A DNA stretch of 64,000 nt from an uncultured Paraburkholderia sp. (lineage in GTDB: Bacteria > Pseudomonadota > Gammaproteobacteria > Burkholderiales > Burkholderiaceae), in NCBI GenBank assembly GCA_940747215.1, contig CALNWS010000004.1:31754-95753 (forward strand). The letters are read 5' to 3'. The first letter of the stretch is position 1. Every line of letters starts with the position of its first letter. A model generated the notes under the pieces. The model worked only from the letters and a program-made list of their open reading frames with translations, did no database searches and was not told where the DNA came from. The position numbers and the translations under genes were made by a program. Below, one piece after another: positions 29,400 through 39,700 of the stretch.

Positions 29400-29788
29400 T
29401 TATTCGTCGACGCGGCCTCGGCCGGATTGGATCTCGCTGCGCTTCGCCTTGCCGTCGAGCCGCCGCAGGTTCGACGCGCGCGGGCCGCGTCGCCACACGC
29501 GGCTTGCGCGTAACGCTCACACTCTCGATCAGTTCGTCGAGCCGCGCGATTCATGTCCTGCTTACGATGTTCCTGCGCCTTGATAATGACAACGCCATCG
29601 CGCGTGAGCCTGTGATCGGACAGCGCGAGCAGACGCATCTTGATCACGTTGGACAGCGACGACGCCTGCACGTCGAAGCGCAAATGAATCGCGCTCGACA
29701 CCTTGTTCACGTTCTGTCCGCCCGCACCTTGCGCGCGCACTGCCGTCAGTTCGATTTCGTTCGGCGGGATCGGGTATCGGGATGTCAT
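29400..29788 (-). pseudogene. arfB: Peptidyl-tRNA hydrolase ArfB, C-terminus frameshifted
   Basis: ArfB (YaeJ) rescues stalled ribosomes by placing its GGQ motif in the peptidyl-transferase centre. The catalytic domain is open: [20 protein letters not shown] with GGQ, then [20 protein letters not shown]. After NRAA near 29548 a frameshift moves [20 protein letters not shown] into a second frame, and a further shift places [20 protein letters not shown] in a third. The lost basic C-terminal tail normally binds the mRNA channel and is essential, so rescue activity is probably gone. Some product with an intact GGQ domain could still be made. Confidence 0.88.
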
Positions 29789-29987
29789 GATGCAAAAATG
29801 GACCTGAAGACGTGAGCGTACACAGCGCGCGATTCTTCCCGGCTACGGAGTTTCGGGTGCTCATGTAACGCTTGCGAAAGCTTCAACGGCACGTCAGCGA
29901 TCCATAAAATACGGTGCCGAAAAACCGTTTGCACCGACGCCGCGAGTTATTCGATACTGTGCTCTCTACTTTACCGCGTCGATTCAC

Positions 29988-30623
29988 ATGAAGCCAAGTC
30001 CGCTGCTGCGTCCCGCATTCATTCTCGAACTGGTCGTCAGTCAATTTCCTGCTGCCGTGGCTTGCGTATCGCTATGCGTTGCCGCATTTCGGCGAGACCG
30101 GCGCGCCGATCGTCTGGAGCCTGATCGAACTCGTGCGCTTCCGTCGCGTCGACGCGCTCAGCATCATGGGTCGTCTCGGGCATCGTGCTCTATTGCGGCG
30201 ATGGCGCTGGGCGGCAGCCCGCGCATGCTCTTGCTGCGCGAGTCGCTGGTCTCCGGTCTCATCGGCATCGCGTTCCCTTCTACCTCGTACGCGCGACCGT
30301 CGCGCGCGAAATGGAAGGTGAGCGTTTCGAAGCGTTGTGGCGCGAGCGTCCGGCGCTCGTCACGTCCATGCGGCTGATGACGCTCGTCTGGGGCATCGGC
30401 CTCACCGTCGAAACTGCGGCTGCGTTCATGGATGGCGCTGACGTGGTCCATCGAGCGCTTCCTCGTGGTGTCGCCGTTCATCGGTTACGGTATTTATGGC
30501 GGGCTGACGATCTGGACGCTGTGGTATCGGAAAACGATTCGAAGCTGGGCCGAGGCTGCAGCGACTGCGGCAGATGCGGCAGGCGCGCGGGCAGGTGATA
30601 CGGCAGGTGGCACGGCGAGATGA
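29988..30623 (+). pseudogene. VC0807-like inner-membrane protein, multiply frameshifted
   Basis: Pieces of a polytopic membrane protein are spread over three frames: MKPSPLLRPAFILELVV; LPWLAYRYALPHFGETG; IVWSLIELVRFRRVDALSIM; REMEGERFEALWRERPALVT; MALTWSIERFLVVSPFIGYG; GGLTIWTLWYRKTIRS. At least four shifts are needed to rejoin them. The pattern resembles VC0807-family membrane proteins of unknown function. Start and end are those of the outer fragments. Confidence 0.75.
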
Positions 30624-30757
30624 GGGCGTGGTGGATCGGCGCTCAGTTTGTGCAAAGCTGTTAGCAGTTGTACGCGTCGCGCTGCTTGCCGCTGCTTACT
30701 GCTTACCTAGCTCCTGCCTGCCCCCGCTTTTTATCCACTCCGCCTGCTCTGCGCACT

Positions 30758-30880
30758 CTAACTGTCGCGGTCCGAACCCCTCGCCGCCCACGGTTCCGCA
30801 AGCCTCGCCGCCACGCCTGCATCGCGCTGCGGATCCAATGCACGAGCACGGCGCAGGCCGATAATTTCCACGCGCTATCC
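30758..30880 (-). repeat. Diverged duplicate of the recD 3' end
   Basis: The 120-130 bp beyond the recD stop are a diverged copy of the recD 3' end itself. On the minus strand this stretch reads VEIIG, then DPQRDAGVAARLAEPW, and ends SDRDS-stop (TAG at 30758). The real recD reads VEIVG, TPTQRDSGLAARIAGLG and ends RSES-stop (TAG at 30888). The two stops are 130 bp apart. The copy lacks ~10-12 bp in its middle. A partial tandem duplication followed by drift explains it best. Confidence 0.8.
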
Positions 30881-30887
30881 ACGCACC

Positions 30888-33065
30888 CTAACTCTCGCTC
30901 CTCGAGCCCCCTCTCCTCCCAAGCCCCGCAATTCTCGCCGCCAACCCTGAATCGCGCTGCGTCGGCGTGACGATCAACTGCGAGAGCACCGCCCGCGAGC
31001 CGACGATTTCCACCCGTTCGCGCGCCCGCGTAATCGCCGTATAGACGAGTTCGCGCGACAACACGCGGCTGAACACCGACGGCAGCATCAGCACCGCATG
31101 CTCGAACTCCGAGCCTTGCGACTTATGCACGGTCAGTGCAAACGCCGTGTCGTGCGGCGGCAGCGCTGCAGGCGACACCGCGCGCAAACTGCCGTCGCCG
31201 GTGCGGAAATACACGCGCAGCGCGCCGCCCGCGCTAGGCAACGCAATGCCGATATCGCCATTGAAAAGCCCGAGCGCATGGTCGTTGCGCATGACCATGA
31301 CCGGGCGGCCGGCAAACCACTGCGCACCCACGGCAAGCGTGACGCCGGCGGCATGTCTCACCTGCGCAGACATCGCCGCGTTCACCTGATCGACGCCGCG
31401 CGGTCCGGACCGTGTCGCGCACAGAATGCGGAAACGGTTGAGCGCCTCGAAGAGCGGCTCGGGGTCCGGCGTCGGCTGAGCAAGCGCCTCGGTGAGTGCT
31501 TGCGCGTACGGCCCGAAGCCTTCGGCAAGACGCGTGACGGTGCGCTCGGACAGCAACGCTTGCGTGTCCTGATACAACGCCGCGGCGCACGGTTCGGCCG
31601 GATCGATGCGCAACACGTCCAGCGCCGAACTCGCCGAGCCGTCGCGAATTGCAACCGACAAACGGCCGATCGGCGATTCGAATCCGAAGCGATAATTGCG
31701 ATCCAGCCAGACGACAGAATCCGCGAGCGGATTCACGCCCTGCGCTTCGTCGAACGCCGACGACTCCGCGAGAGGCAGCTCGCGTTCCTCGACACTGAAA
31801 TACGCGTCGTCGAAAAACCCGGCGAACGGGAACATTTCGCCGGACTCCGGCGCATTGCTTTGTGCGAACAGATCGTCGGACGCGGGCGCGGCATCGTCAG
31901 GCATCGCCGCTTCAGAGACACGCGCAGCGCCCTTGCGCCGGTTCGCCGACGGCAACGCCTTCGCAAGCCGCGCTTCGTCCATGCCGAGCGCCTGTGCGAT
32001 GCGTTGCAGCCCATGCTCCGTAAACGTGGGACGCGCGCTCAGTTCGGCGAACACCGCGCCCGCTTCCACGGCAGCAAGCTGATCCTTGTCGCCGAGCATG
32101 ACGAGACGCGTGCCGGGCCCGATCGCGTCGAGAAGATGCGCAGCTATCGCCACGTCGATCATCGATGCTTCGTCGATCACCACCACGTCGTAAGGCAGCG
32201 GATTGTCGCGATGATGACGGAAGCGCCTGCCCGGCCCGGACCCCAGCAAACGATGCAGTGTGTACGACGTTTGCGGCAGGCGCGCCGCAAGTTCGGCCGG
32301 CAGATCGCCCGCGCGCGCAAGCAGTGTTTCCTGCATGCGTTGCGCCGCCTTGCCGGTTGGCGCAGCGAGCGCAATGCGCAAGTCCGCGCGCGCGTCGAGC
32401 AGACATGCGAGCACGCCGACCACGGTCGTCGTCTTGCCCGTGCCCGGTCCACCGCTCACGATCGTGAGTTGCCCCGACAGAGCCGTGACCGCCGCGACAC
32501 GTTGCCAGTCGACTTCGTCGTCCTTCGGCTCACCGAAGTAGCGCAGCACGCGTTCGCGTAGCGCTTCGGCGTTCGAAGCCGCTCTTGGAACCGCGCTGGA
32601 ATCCGTATCAAAGCGCGCTGCGTCGAGGGCAGCCGCCTCACTCGCATGCGCCACCAGCGAGCGCGCGAGCCTGCGCTCGTAGTCGTAATAACGCGCGAGA
32701 TAAAGCCGCCCTTGCGCATCGATCACGAGCGGCCGCAGCGCCGCCGAACTCTTCGTGCCGTCGCTTGCCATGCCGCTCGCGAAGAGCGCCGCGCGCACGT
32801 CGTCACGCGACGCCTCGAAGCGTCGCGCGAGCGCCGCCAGCGGCACGCAGACATGTCCCTCTCCGATCGCGCGGCTCGCCGCAAAGGCGCCGCGCGCCGC
32901 CCACCGCGCGGCGTCCAGCGAAGCGCCACTGCACCGCGCGAGCGTACCGATGCGCCGCGCAAACCCTTCTGCAAGCGCAATGCTGAAATCGGCGGGCGCG
33001 GGTAGCGTGATGCCGATGTCGTCGATCTCTGGCGGTGTCGTGTTTGGCCGCGGCAGCGTACTCAT
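30888..33065 (-). CDS. recD: Exodeoxyribonuclease V alpha subunit (RecD helicase)
   Basis: 5'-3' helicase subunit of RecBCD. ~725 residues, intact. A Walker A (SGGPGTGKTTT) follows an N-terminal regulatory domain, then Walker B/motif II (VVVIDEASMIDVAI), motif III (LVMLGDKDQLAAVEAG), motif V/VI elements (FALTVHKSQGSEFEHAVLML, then ELVYTAITRARE) and a short C-terminus. An Ala/Ser/acidic insert (residues ~385-450) lies between motifs III and IV. The frame is open to 33161, but the ATG at 33063-33065 overlaps the recB stop as ATGA and gives a family-like start. Last gene of recC-recB-recD. Confidence 0.95.
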   Translation of the reverse strand: MSTLPRPNTTPPEIDDIGITLPAPADFSIALAEGFARRIGTLARCSGASLDAARWAARGAFAASRAIGEGHVCVPLAALARRFEASRDDVRAALFASGMASDGTKSSAALRPLVIDAQGRLYLARYYDYERRLARSLVAHASEAAALDAARFDTDSSAVPRAASNAEALRERVLRYFGEPKDDEVDWQRVAAVTALSGQLTIVSGGPGTGKTTTVVGVLACLLDARADLRIALAAPTGKAAQRMQETLLARAGDLPAELAARLPQTSYTLHRLLGSGPGRRFRHHRDNPLPYDVVVIDEASMIDVAIAAHLLDAIGPGTRLVMLGDKDQLAAVEAGAVFAELSARPTFTEHGLQRIAQALGMDEARLAKALPSANRRKGAARVSEAAMPDDAAPASDDLFAQSNAPESGEMFPFAGFFDDAYFSVEERELPLAESSAFDEAQGVNPLADSVVWLDRNYRFGFESPIGRLSVAIRDGSASSALDVLRIDPAEPCAAALYQDTQALLSERTVTRLAEGFGPYAQALTEALAQPTPDPEPLFEALNRFRILCATRSGPRGVDQVNAAMSAQVRHAAGVTLAVGAQWFAGRPVMVMRNDHALGLFNGDIGIALPSAGGALRVYFRTGDGSLRAVSPAALPPHDTAFALTVHKSQGSEFEHAVLMLPSVFSRVLSRELVYTAITRARERVEIVGSRAVLSQLIVTPTQRDSGLAARIAGLGRRGGSRSES

Positions 33066-36000
33066 GCGACACCTCCGATCATGGCCGCATCCAGCAGCGC
33101 CACCAGTTCGAATGCGGGGCGTCGCACGTGGACTCCCGCCGCGCCATCGGCGTCGCGCCATTGCGGCCGCACACCGCGCACGAACAGATACAGGTAACCG
33201 CCGATATGCGTCTCGTACGAATAGTCGCGCACGCGCGTCTTCAGATAAAGATGCAACGCCACCGTGTAAAGCAGCGCCTGCAGATGGTAAGCATGGCTTG
33301 CCATTGCCGCTTCGAGCGGTGCGGCCGCGTAATCGGCGGCGCTGTCGCCGAGATGGTTCGACTTCCAGTCCACCACCCAGAAGCGCCCGTCGTGTTCGAC
33401 GATCATGTCGATGAATCCTTTGACGAACCCGCGCAACACGCCGGGTTCCAATGCCACGTCCGGATAGCCATGCTCGATCAGCAACGCACGCAGCGCCGGA
33501 AAATCGAGCGATGGCGACGCGAACAGAAACTCCAGCTCATTCAGCCGCCGACGTGGATCGAGCGCCGCGAGCCGCATGCCGGGCACGAGTTCGGTATTCA
33601 CGACGTCCGCGATCAGTTTGTGCATCATCGCGGGCAAACGCGCGGCCAGTTCCGGCACCGCGGGTGCCGGCCGCTCGCGCAGTGCGCCGCGAATCGCGTC
33701 GGGCCAAGTGCCGGGATCGCTGAAATCGGCGAGTTCGAACATGCGATGCAGGCACTCGCCCGCCGCCGCGCCGCGCGGAAATGCGAGGATGTCGTCCTCC
33801 GCGTACGAAGGTGCAACGGGTGCAATCGGCACAAGCGCGTCGGCGATCTCGTCGTGATCGGGCCGCACGTCTTCCGCTGGGACGCTCGTTTCTTCCGCCT
33901 TGCTGCCCGCGGCAACGAGACCGCTGAAGCTCGCCATACGCCACTGATCGCGCAGCGGCCGCCGGTTCGCGCGCGCCGCCATATGCGCGCCGCTATCCTG
34001 CAAGCCGGCGAGCGGCGTGCGCCGCTCGATTTTTGGCAACGGCTCCAGCGCAACCGGGCCACCGGCGAGCGCCTGCCAACGTGCGAACAATTCGGCTTCA
34101 TCGGGCGGGTCGCTCAACCATGCATCGAAATCGTGACCGCTTCCAGCCACGAGCCAGTTCAGCACGCTGCGGCGCGATTCCTTGCTCGAACGCGACGACA
34201 GATACGTGCCCGCCACCAGATAGCACCGATACACGGCACGCGTGAGCGCAACGTAGACGAGCCGCGCCCGCTCCGCCGCCTGTTCACGCGACGCGTAGCG
34301 CGACGCGCGTTCGGCTTCGTCATCGTCGCAACCGTAGTGCAGCACCGCGTCGCCGGTGTCGTCGTGATACTCGCGCGCGTCGGGCAAGCCGGACGACGGC
34401 GGCTCGCGCAGCCCGCCATCGTTCAGGAACGGGCAGAACACCACCGCGTATTCGAGGCCTTTCGATTTGTGCACGGTCACGATCTGCACGAGATTGCGAT
34501 CCGATTCGAGGCGCAATTGCGCCTCTTCTCCGCCGCCCTGCACGCGTTGAGCGGCAAGCCAGCGCAACGTGGGCGCGATGCCCGGTTGTGTAGCCGCGCG
34601 CGCCTGCACGAGTTCGGCAAGATGATTGACGTTTGTCAGACGACGCTCGCCATCGGGACCCGCAACCAGACGTTGCGCCACGCGAAGCTCGCGCATCAGC
34701 GTGCGCCACATCACCGCGAAACCGCGTTCGTGCCACAGCGTGCGGTAGCGCGAGAAGCGCTCCACCCAGCCCATGGCGTCGGCGGCGTGCGCGGGATCGT
34801 CGACTGGCGCGGGCGCGTCGGCGACCTGTTCGAGCCGCCATAACGCGGCGGCGTCGAGACCGAGCCAGTCGGTTGCCAATGCGGCGCGCAGACGGCGCAG
34901 ATCGCCGGGCGTATCGACAGCGGCCAGCACGCGCTCGATCTGTTCCGCGTCGAGCGTGGCGAACACCGAGGCCTGCGCCAGTTCCACGCTCCCTACGCCC
35001 CACGCGGCCAGCACGCGTTTGATGAGGCTGCCTTGCTTGTGCGTTTGCACGAGCAAGGCGATGTTGCCCGGCGCGAGCGGCGCGTCGCCGATGGTCACCG
35101 TGCCTTCGCGTGCGCCGCGCAGCAAGCGCACGATTTCAGCCGCGCATGCTTCGCTTGCTTCGCGCTGCACCTGGCGTTTGGTCAACGCGGCGTCGCCTTG
35201 CGGCAAGGTCCAGATGCAAAAGTCGCCCGCGCCGGGATCGGAAAGCAGCGGACGCCGCCGTTCGCTTGGACGCACGGGCTGGTAATCGAGACCTTCGAGC
35301 ACGAACGCCTGCGGATTCGCTTCGAAAAAACGGTTGCACGCTTCGACGATCGGTGCCGTGGAGCGCTGGTTGACAGCCAGCGTGTAGCACGCCGACGCTG
35401 CGGCGCGCGCCGCCAGATAAGTGTGCAGATCGGCCGCGCGAAAACTGTAGATGGCCTGCTTCGGATCGCCGACCAGAAAGAGCGGTCCCGCCGGTGCAAA
35501 AATCCTGCTGAAGATTGCGAACTGCAACGGGTCCGTGTCCTGAAACTCGTCGATGAACGCGGCCGGATAACGCGCGTGCAGTGCGTCGGCAAGCCACACG
35601 TGGGATGCGAGCGCGCGATACAGGTTCGACAGCAGATCGTCGAACGAGACGACCCGGCGCGTGCGCTTGCGCGCGACGAGTTCGGCGGGCGCATAGTCGA
35701 GCCACGTCTGAACGAGCGAAAGCCAGCGCGCGCGCTGCACCGCTTCCGCTGTGACCACGGCGGCCGCGAGCGCCTCGGCATGGTCGAAGAACGCATGCTT
35801 GGGCGGCTCGAACTTCACCTTGGTGGCTTTCTTCAACGCGGACGTGGTGAGCTTCAGTGCGGCACGCGGCGGCGGCGCATGGTAGTCGCCCTGCGCGAAG
35901 TAGTCGGTCCATGCGGCGACGGCCGCGCTCACGTGTTCGGGCTTGTGCGAAGTCTTGCTCAGGCGATCCTGCACCTGGGCAAGCAAGGCGACGATGGCGT

Positions 36001-36739
36001 CGCGTTCGGCCTGCCAGAGCACGCACGCGGCATCGAAACCTGCACGCGCATCGTGGCCGGTTGCGTCCGCTTCGAGTTGCCCCCAGCGCAGTTGCGCAAG
36101 CGGCTTTTTCAGACGACACGCCAACTGCTCGTCGAGCGAGGCCGGACCCGCACGCTTCGCCACAAGCCAAGCCGCGAACGCCGGATGCGCATACGCGACT
36201 GGCTCGACCTGTTCGCGCCAGAAATCGGCGGCCATTTCGAAGCGCAACGCGGCGTCGTCGGCTTCCATTTCGAACGCGAACGGCATGGCGGCGGCGAAGG
36301 GCGCCTCCTGCAACGCACGCTGACAGAACGCGTGAATCGTGTGGATCGCGGCTTGGTCGAATGTGCGCAGCGCGCGGCGCACCACCTTCAATGCCGCTTC
36401 GAGATCAATGCCGCGCTCCGGCGCGAGCGTCGTTTCGAACAGACGCTCGATGAACGGATCGCCGCCCGTGTCGCCGGTTTCGATTGCGCGATGCAACTCG
36501 GCGAGACGGCCGCGAATGCGTTCGTGCAATTCGGCCGTGGCCGCTTTCGTGAACGTGACGACGAGAATCTGGTCGGCATTCAGGTTCTTTTCGAGCAGCA
36601 GGCGCACGTACAACGCACAGATGTTCCAGGTCTTGCCCGTGCCCGCCGACGCCTCGATCTGATTGACGCCGTCGAGCGGACACGCGAACACATCGAGTTC
36701 TTCCGCGTTCAGCGCGTAATTCTGCATGGCCGTGCTCAT
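33062..36739 (-). CDS. recB: Exodeoxyribonuclease V beta subunit (RecB helicase/nuclease)
   Basis: 3'-5' helicase and the nuclease of RecBCD, needed for double-strand-break repair. 1225 residues, intact. UvrD-like motifs are Walker A (EASAGTGKTWNI at ~29-40), VTFTKAATAELHERIR, FIDEFQDTDPLQF (motif II), VGDPKQAIYSFR (motif III), VTVHKSKGLEYAVVF and RLVYVALTRAVY (motif VI). The C-terminal nuclease domain carries the catalytic D-x-K of VVDWKSNHLG and the following Q/Y motif (YHLQALLYTVALHLYL). Start and stop overlap recC and recD by ATGA, so the three are translationally coupled. Confidence 0.96.
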   Translation of the reverse strand: MSTAMQNYALNAEELDVFACPLDGVNQIEASAGTGKTWNICALYVRLLLEKNLNADQILVVTFTKAATAELHERIRGRLAELHRAIETGDTGGDPFIERLFETTLAPERGIDLEAALKVVRRALRTFDQAAIHTIHAFCQRALQEAPFAAAMPFAFEMEADDAALRFEMAADFWREQVEPVAYAHPAFAAWLVAKRAGPASLDEQLACRLKKPLAQLRWGQLEADATGHDARAGFDAACVLWQAERDAIVALLAQVQDRLSKTSHKPEHVSAAVAAWTDYFAQGDYHAPPPRAALKLTTSALKKATKVKFEPPKHAFFDHAEALAAAVVTAEAVQRARWLSLVQTWLDYAPAELVARKRTRRVVSFDDLLSNLYRALASHVWLADALHARYPAAFIDEFQDTDPLQFAIFSRIFAPAGPLFLVGDPKQAIYSFRAADLHTYLAARAAASACYTLAVNQRSTAPIVEACNRFFEANPQAFVLEGLDYQPVRPSERRRPLLSDPGAGDFCIWTLPQGDAALTKRQVQREASEACAAEIVRLLRGAREGTVTIGDAPLAPGNIALLVQTHKQGSLIKRVLAAWGVGSVELAQASVFATLDAEQIERVLAAVDTPGDLRRLRAALATDWLGLDAAALWRLEQVADAPAPVDDPAHAADAMGWVERFSRYRTLWHERGFAVMWRTLMRELRVAQRLVAGPDGERRLTNVNHLAELVQARAATQPGIAPTLRWLAAQRVQGGGEEAQLRLESDRNLVQIVTVHKSKGLEYAVVFCPFLNDGGLREPPSSGLPDAREYHDDTGDAVLHYGCDDDEAERASRYASREQAAERARLVYVALTRAVYRCYLVAGTYLSSRSSKESRRSVLNWLVAGSGHDFDAWLSDPPDEAELFARWQALAGGPVALEPLPKIERRTPLAGLQDSGAHMAARANRRPLRDQWRMASFSGLVAAGSKAEETSVPAEDVRPDHDEIADALVPIAPVAPSYAEDDILAFPRGAAAGECLHRMFELADFSDPGTWPDAIRGALRERPAPAVPELAARLPAMMHKLIADVVNTELVPGMRLAALDPRRRLNELEFLFASPSLDFPALRALLIEHGYPDVALEPGVLRGFVKGFIDMIVEHDGRFWVVDWKSNHLGDSAADYAAAPLEAAMASHAYHLQALLYTVALHLYLKTRVRDYSYETHIGGYLYLFVRGVRPQWRDADGAAGVHVRRPAFELVALLDAAMIGGVA

Positions 36740-39700
36740 GACGCACCTCGCACATGCTGCGTCAGCGACTTGAACACGATCGATGCGAGGCTGCCGAACG
36801 GTTCGTCGAGTGTGAGCGGCGTGCCGCGCAGCGCGATACGCAACGCGGGGTCGTCGGACTCGCCGCGCACGCGGTCATTGATCCATACGCCCTGCGCGGC
36901 CGATTCGCTTTCGCTCACTTTTGCCCACGCGCTCTTCGGGAAGAATCGCAGCGGCAGCATGCGCCCTGCGCGAAAGAGCGCCGCGAGCGGTGCAAGCTCG
37001 TCGAGCGGCGCGGCGACCGGCGCAAGCTCGAAACTCTCGCCACTGCCGTGCCAGACGGTACGGCGCGGTCCATCGGGACGCACCGCGCAGTAGACGAGAT
37101 GCGCGAGCCACGCCGACAGATAGTCGCGCGCAGTGGGTTTGGCGTAACGGAAAATCACTTGTCCGGTTTCGGTGAGCAGATTTAGTGTGCCGTGCAATTG
37201 CAGCGGCGTTTGCGCGGCTTTGCGCAAGGCGTCGTCGTGAACGCCAAAGAGCGCGCCTGCGATGTCGGCGCCCTCAGGCCAGCGCGGTTCGATATCGAGC
37301 ACGAACGGCAGGAGTTCGACGCCCGCCGCCACTTCGCGCCTCACGCCTTCCGCCAGTTGACGCAGCGCGCCAAGTTCGCGCGAGCGCCACACAGCGCCGG
37401 TTGCACCGCCAGGCAACTCGGGGCTCGCAGCGGCAACTCGCCGGACGCGCTCGAACATGAGCGCGGCGCTTGCGTCGCCCGTCGTGTCGTTCTCCATGCT
37501 GCTGTCGAGCAGCACTGGCAACAGGCGCTCGGCGAGCGCGTCGCGCCCTGAGTAGTCGAGTTCAAACGGTTCGGTGTCGAGCAATTCGCCTTGCGCGTCG
37601 GAAAGCACGATTCCAAGCCGGTCGCGCAACAACGCGCGCGCCGGATGACGCCAGAAGCGCGTGAACTCGTCGAACGCGACCGACGAGTTTTCTTCGGGCG
37701 GCAGAGGCTTGTCGAAAAACGGTGCGGCCGCCGGATGGTGCTGCGCGGCCAGCAGCGTAGCAAGTTCGGCACGGTCGGCATCGTAGGTAAAGAGTTCGGG
37801 CGACGACGAGAAGTAGTCGGACGCGAACGCCTGCAGCGGATGATCGACGATGAACGCCTGCCGCGCCGCTTCGACTTCCGCGGAACTCGCCTCTTCGCTC
37901 GCCGATACCTGCACCAGATGATCGAGCAGTTCGTCGACCAGTGCGGCGGGCGGCAGCGGCGCGTTGTCGCGAATGCTGCGGCCCGTGTACGCGATGAAAA
38001 GCTGGTCGCGCGCGGCGAGCAGCAGGTCGAGAAACAGGTTGCGCTCGTCGTCGCGGCGCTGCCGGTCGCCGGCTTTGCCGAACGCGGCCATCAGGTCGAA
38101 TTCGTCGGCGCGCGCGAGGCTCGGCAGCACGCCGTCGTCCATCCCGATCAGACATACGACGCGATACGGCAAGCCGCGCAAACTCGTGAGCGACGAGAAC
38201 GTGACGCTGCCCCAAGGCACGCCGCCGCGCGCGGGGTCGTCGAGTGCCTCGGTAAGCGCGACGCGCACCACAGCCGCCGGCAACATGACGCTTTCGGTGC
38301 CGGCCTGCATGGCGTCGCCCATCTTGTCGATCGCGTCGCGCACGGCGGCGAGCGAATCGGCGAAATCGACGCCGGTGTCGAAGCACTCGCCCAGCGTTTC
38401 GAGCAGCAGTTGAGTCCATTGCTCGGGCGTGCGCTCTTCGGCGCACAGCGTGGCGAAGTTCTCGATGTCGTCGACGAAACGCGACAGACGTCCGAGCAGT
38501 TCCGCGCCCGAACCGTCCGCGCCTTCCACGGGCAGCCAGGCGTCGACCGGCTCGCCGCCGTCCGGCATCGCGTAGCCGAGATAGAGGCGTGTGAGCGCGT
38601 CCGCGAACGTGTGGCGCGCGACCGGCACGTGTTCACCCGCCGGTTCGGATGGTGCGAGGCCGCGACGCGCGCCCGCAGCCGCGAGCCATTCCTGCGCGGC
38701 TTCGAGCAAACCGGCGTCGATCTCGTAACGCGCGGCAACCGCGTCCACGCGCAGCCATTCGATCAGATCAGGCGCGCCCACGGTGCGCTCGGGCAACGCG
38801 AGCCAGTCGAGCAGCAAACGCGCGACCGGGTTCGCCTGCGACGACGGCAAACCGGTAATGCGATACGGAATGCGGCACGTGTCGCCGGCGGGCGCCGTGC
38901 CGAACACGGCGTCGATGAGCGGCCCCGCTGCTGCAAGATCGGAACAGGCGACCAGCACGTCGGACGGCTGCAGGTCGTCGAACTCGTCGAACCAGCCGAG
39001 CAGGCGGTCGTGCAGCACTTCCAGTTGCCGCGACAGGCTATGGCAGACATGCACTTCGATACCGCGTTTGACGGGAAACTCTTCGGCCTCCGATTCCGGC
39101 TGCAGATCGAGAATGCCGTTCTGCACGGCCGCGAGCCAGCTCGGCTCCGGATTGCCGTTGAACTCGCCGGTCTCGGACGACGCCGCGTTCTCAGTCAGTT
39201 CGTGCAGCATGTGCAACTGCGCCTGGGTTTGACGCCCCCATTCGGCGAGCAGCGGATGACCGACTTCCTGATGGTCGAGCTGGCCGGCGGCATCCAGCGC
39301 CTGCACGCGCCCTTCGCTCACCACGTCGAACCAGAATTCGCGGCACGGGTTCATCACATAGAGCCGCACGTCGACCCAGCGCGACAACGCGCGCAGGAGC
39401 GCGACGTGCAGCGGTGGCATGGTGGGCAATGTGAATACGCTAACCGATTCTGGCCAGCCTGCATTGGCTACGGCGTCGAGGTCGAGTGTGCCGATTTCAT
39501 TCAGAAAGCGATACGCGGGCGGCAACGCGGCTGCGGGCGTCTGCGCATCGCCTGCTACTTCGGCGAGCACGGCGCGCCAAAGCGCGGCCTGCCAGTGCTC
39601 GTCTTCGCGTGCCGTGGCGCTGGCGCCGACAAGACGCGGACCGGTTTCGTCCGCGCTCGCGCCCGCGAAAATCGAGCCGCCCTTCTGCCATTGCAACAGC

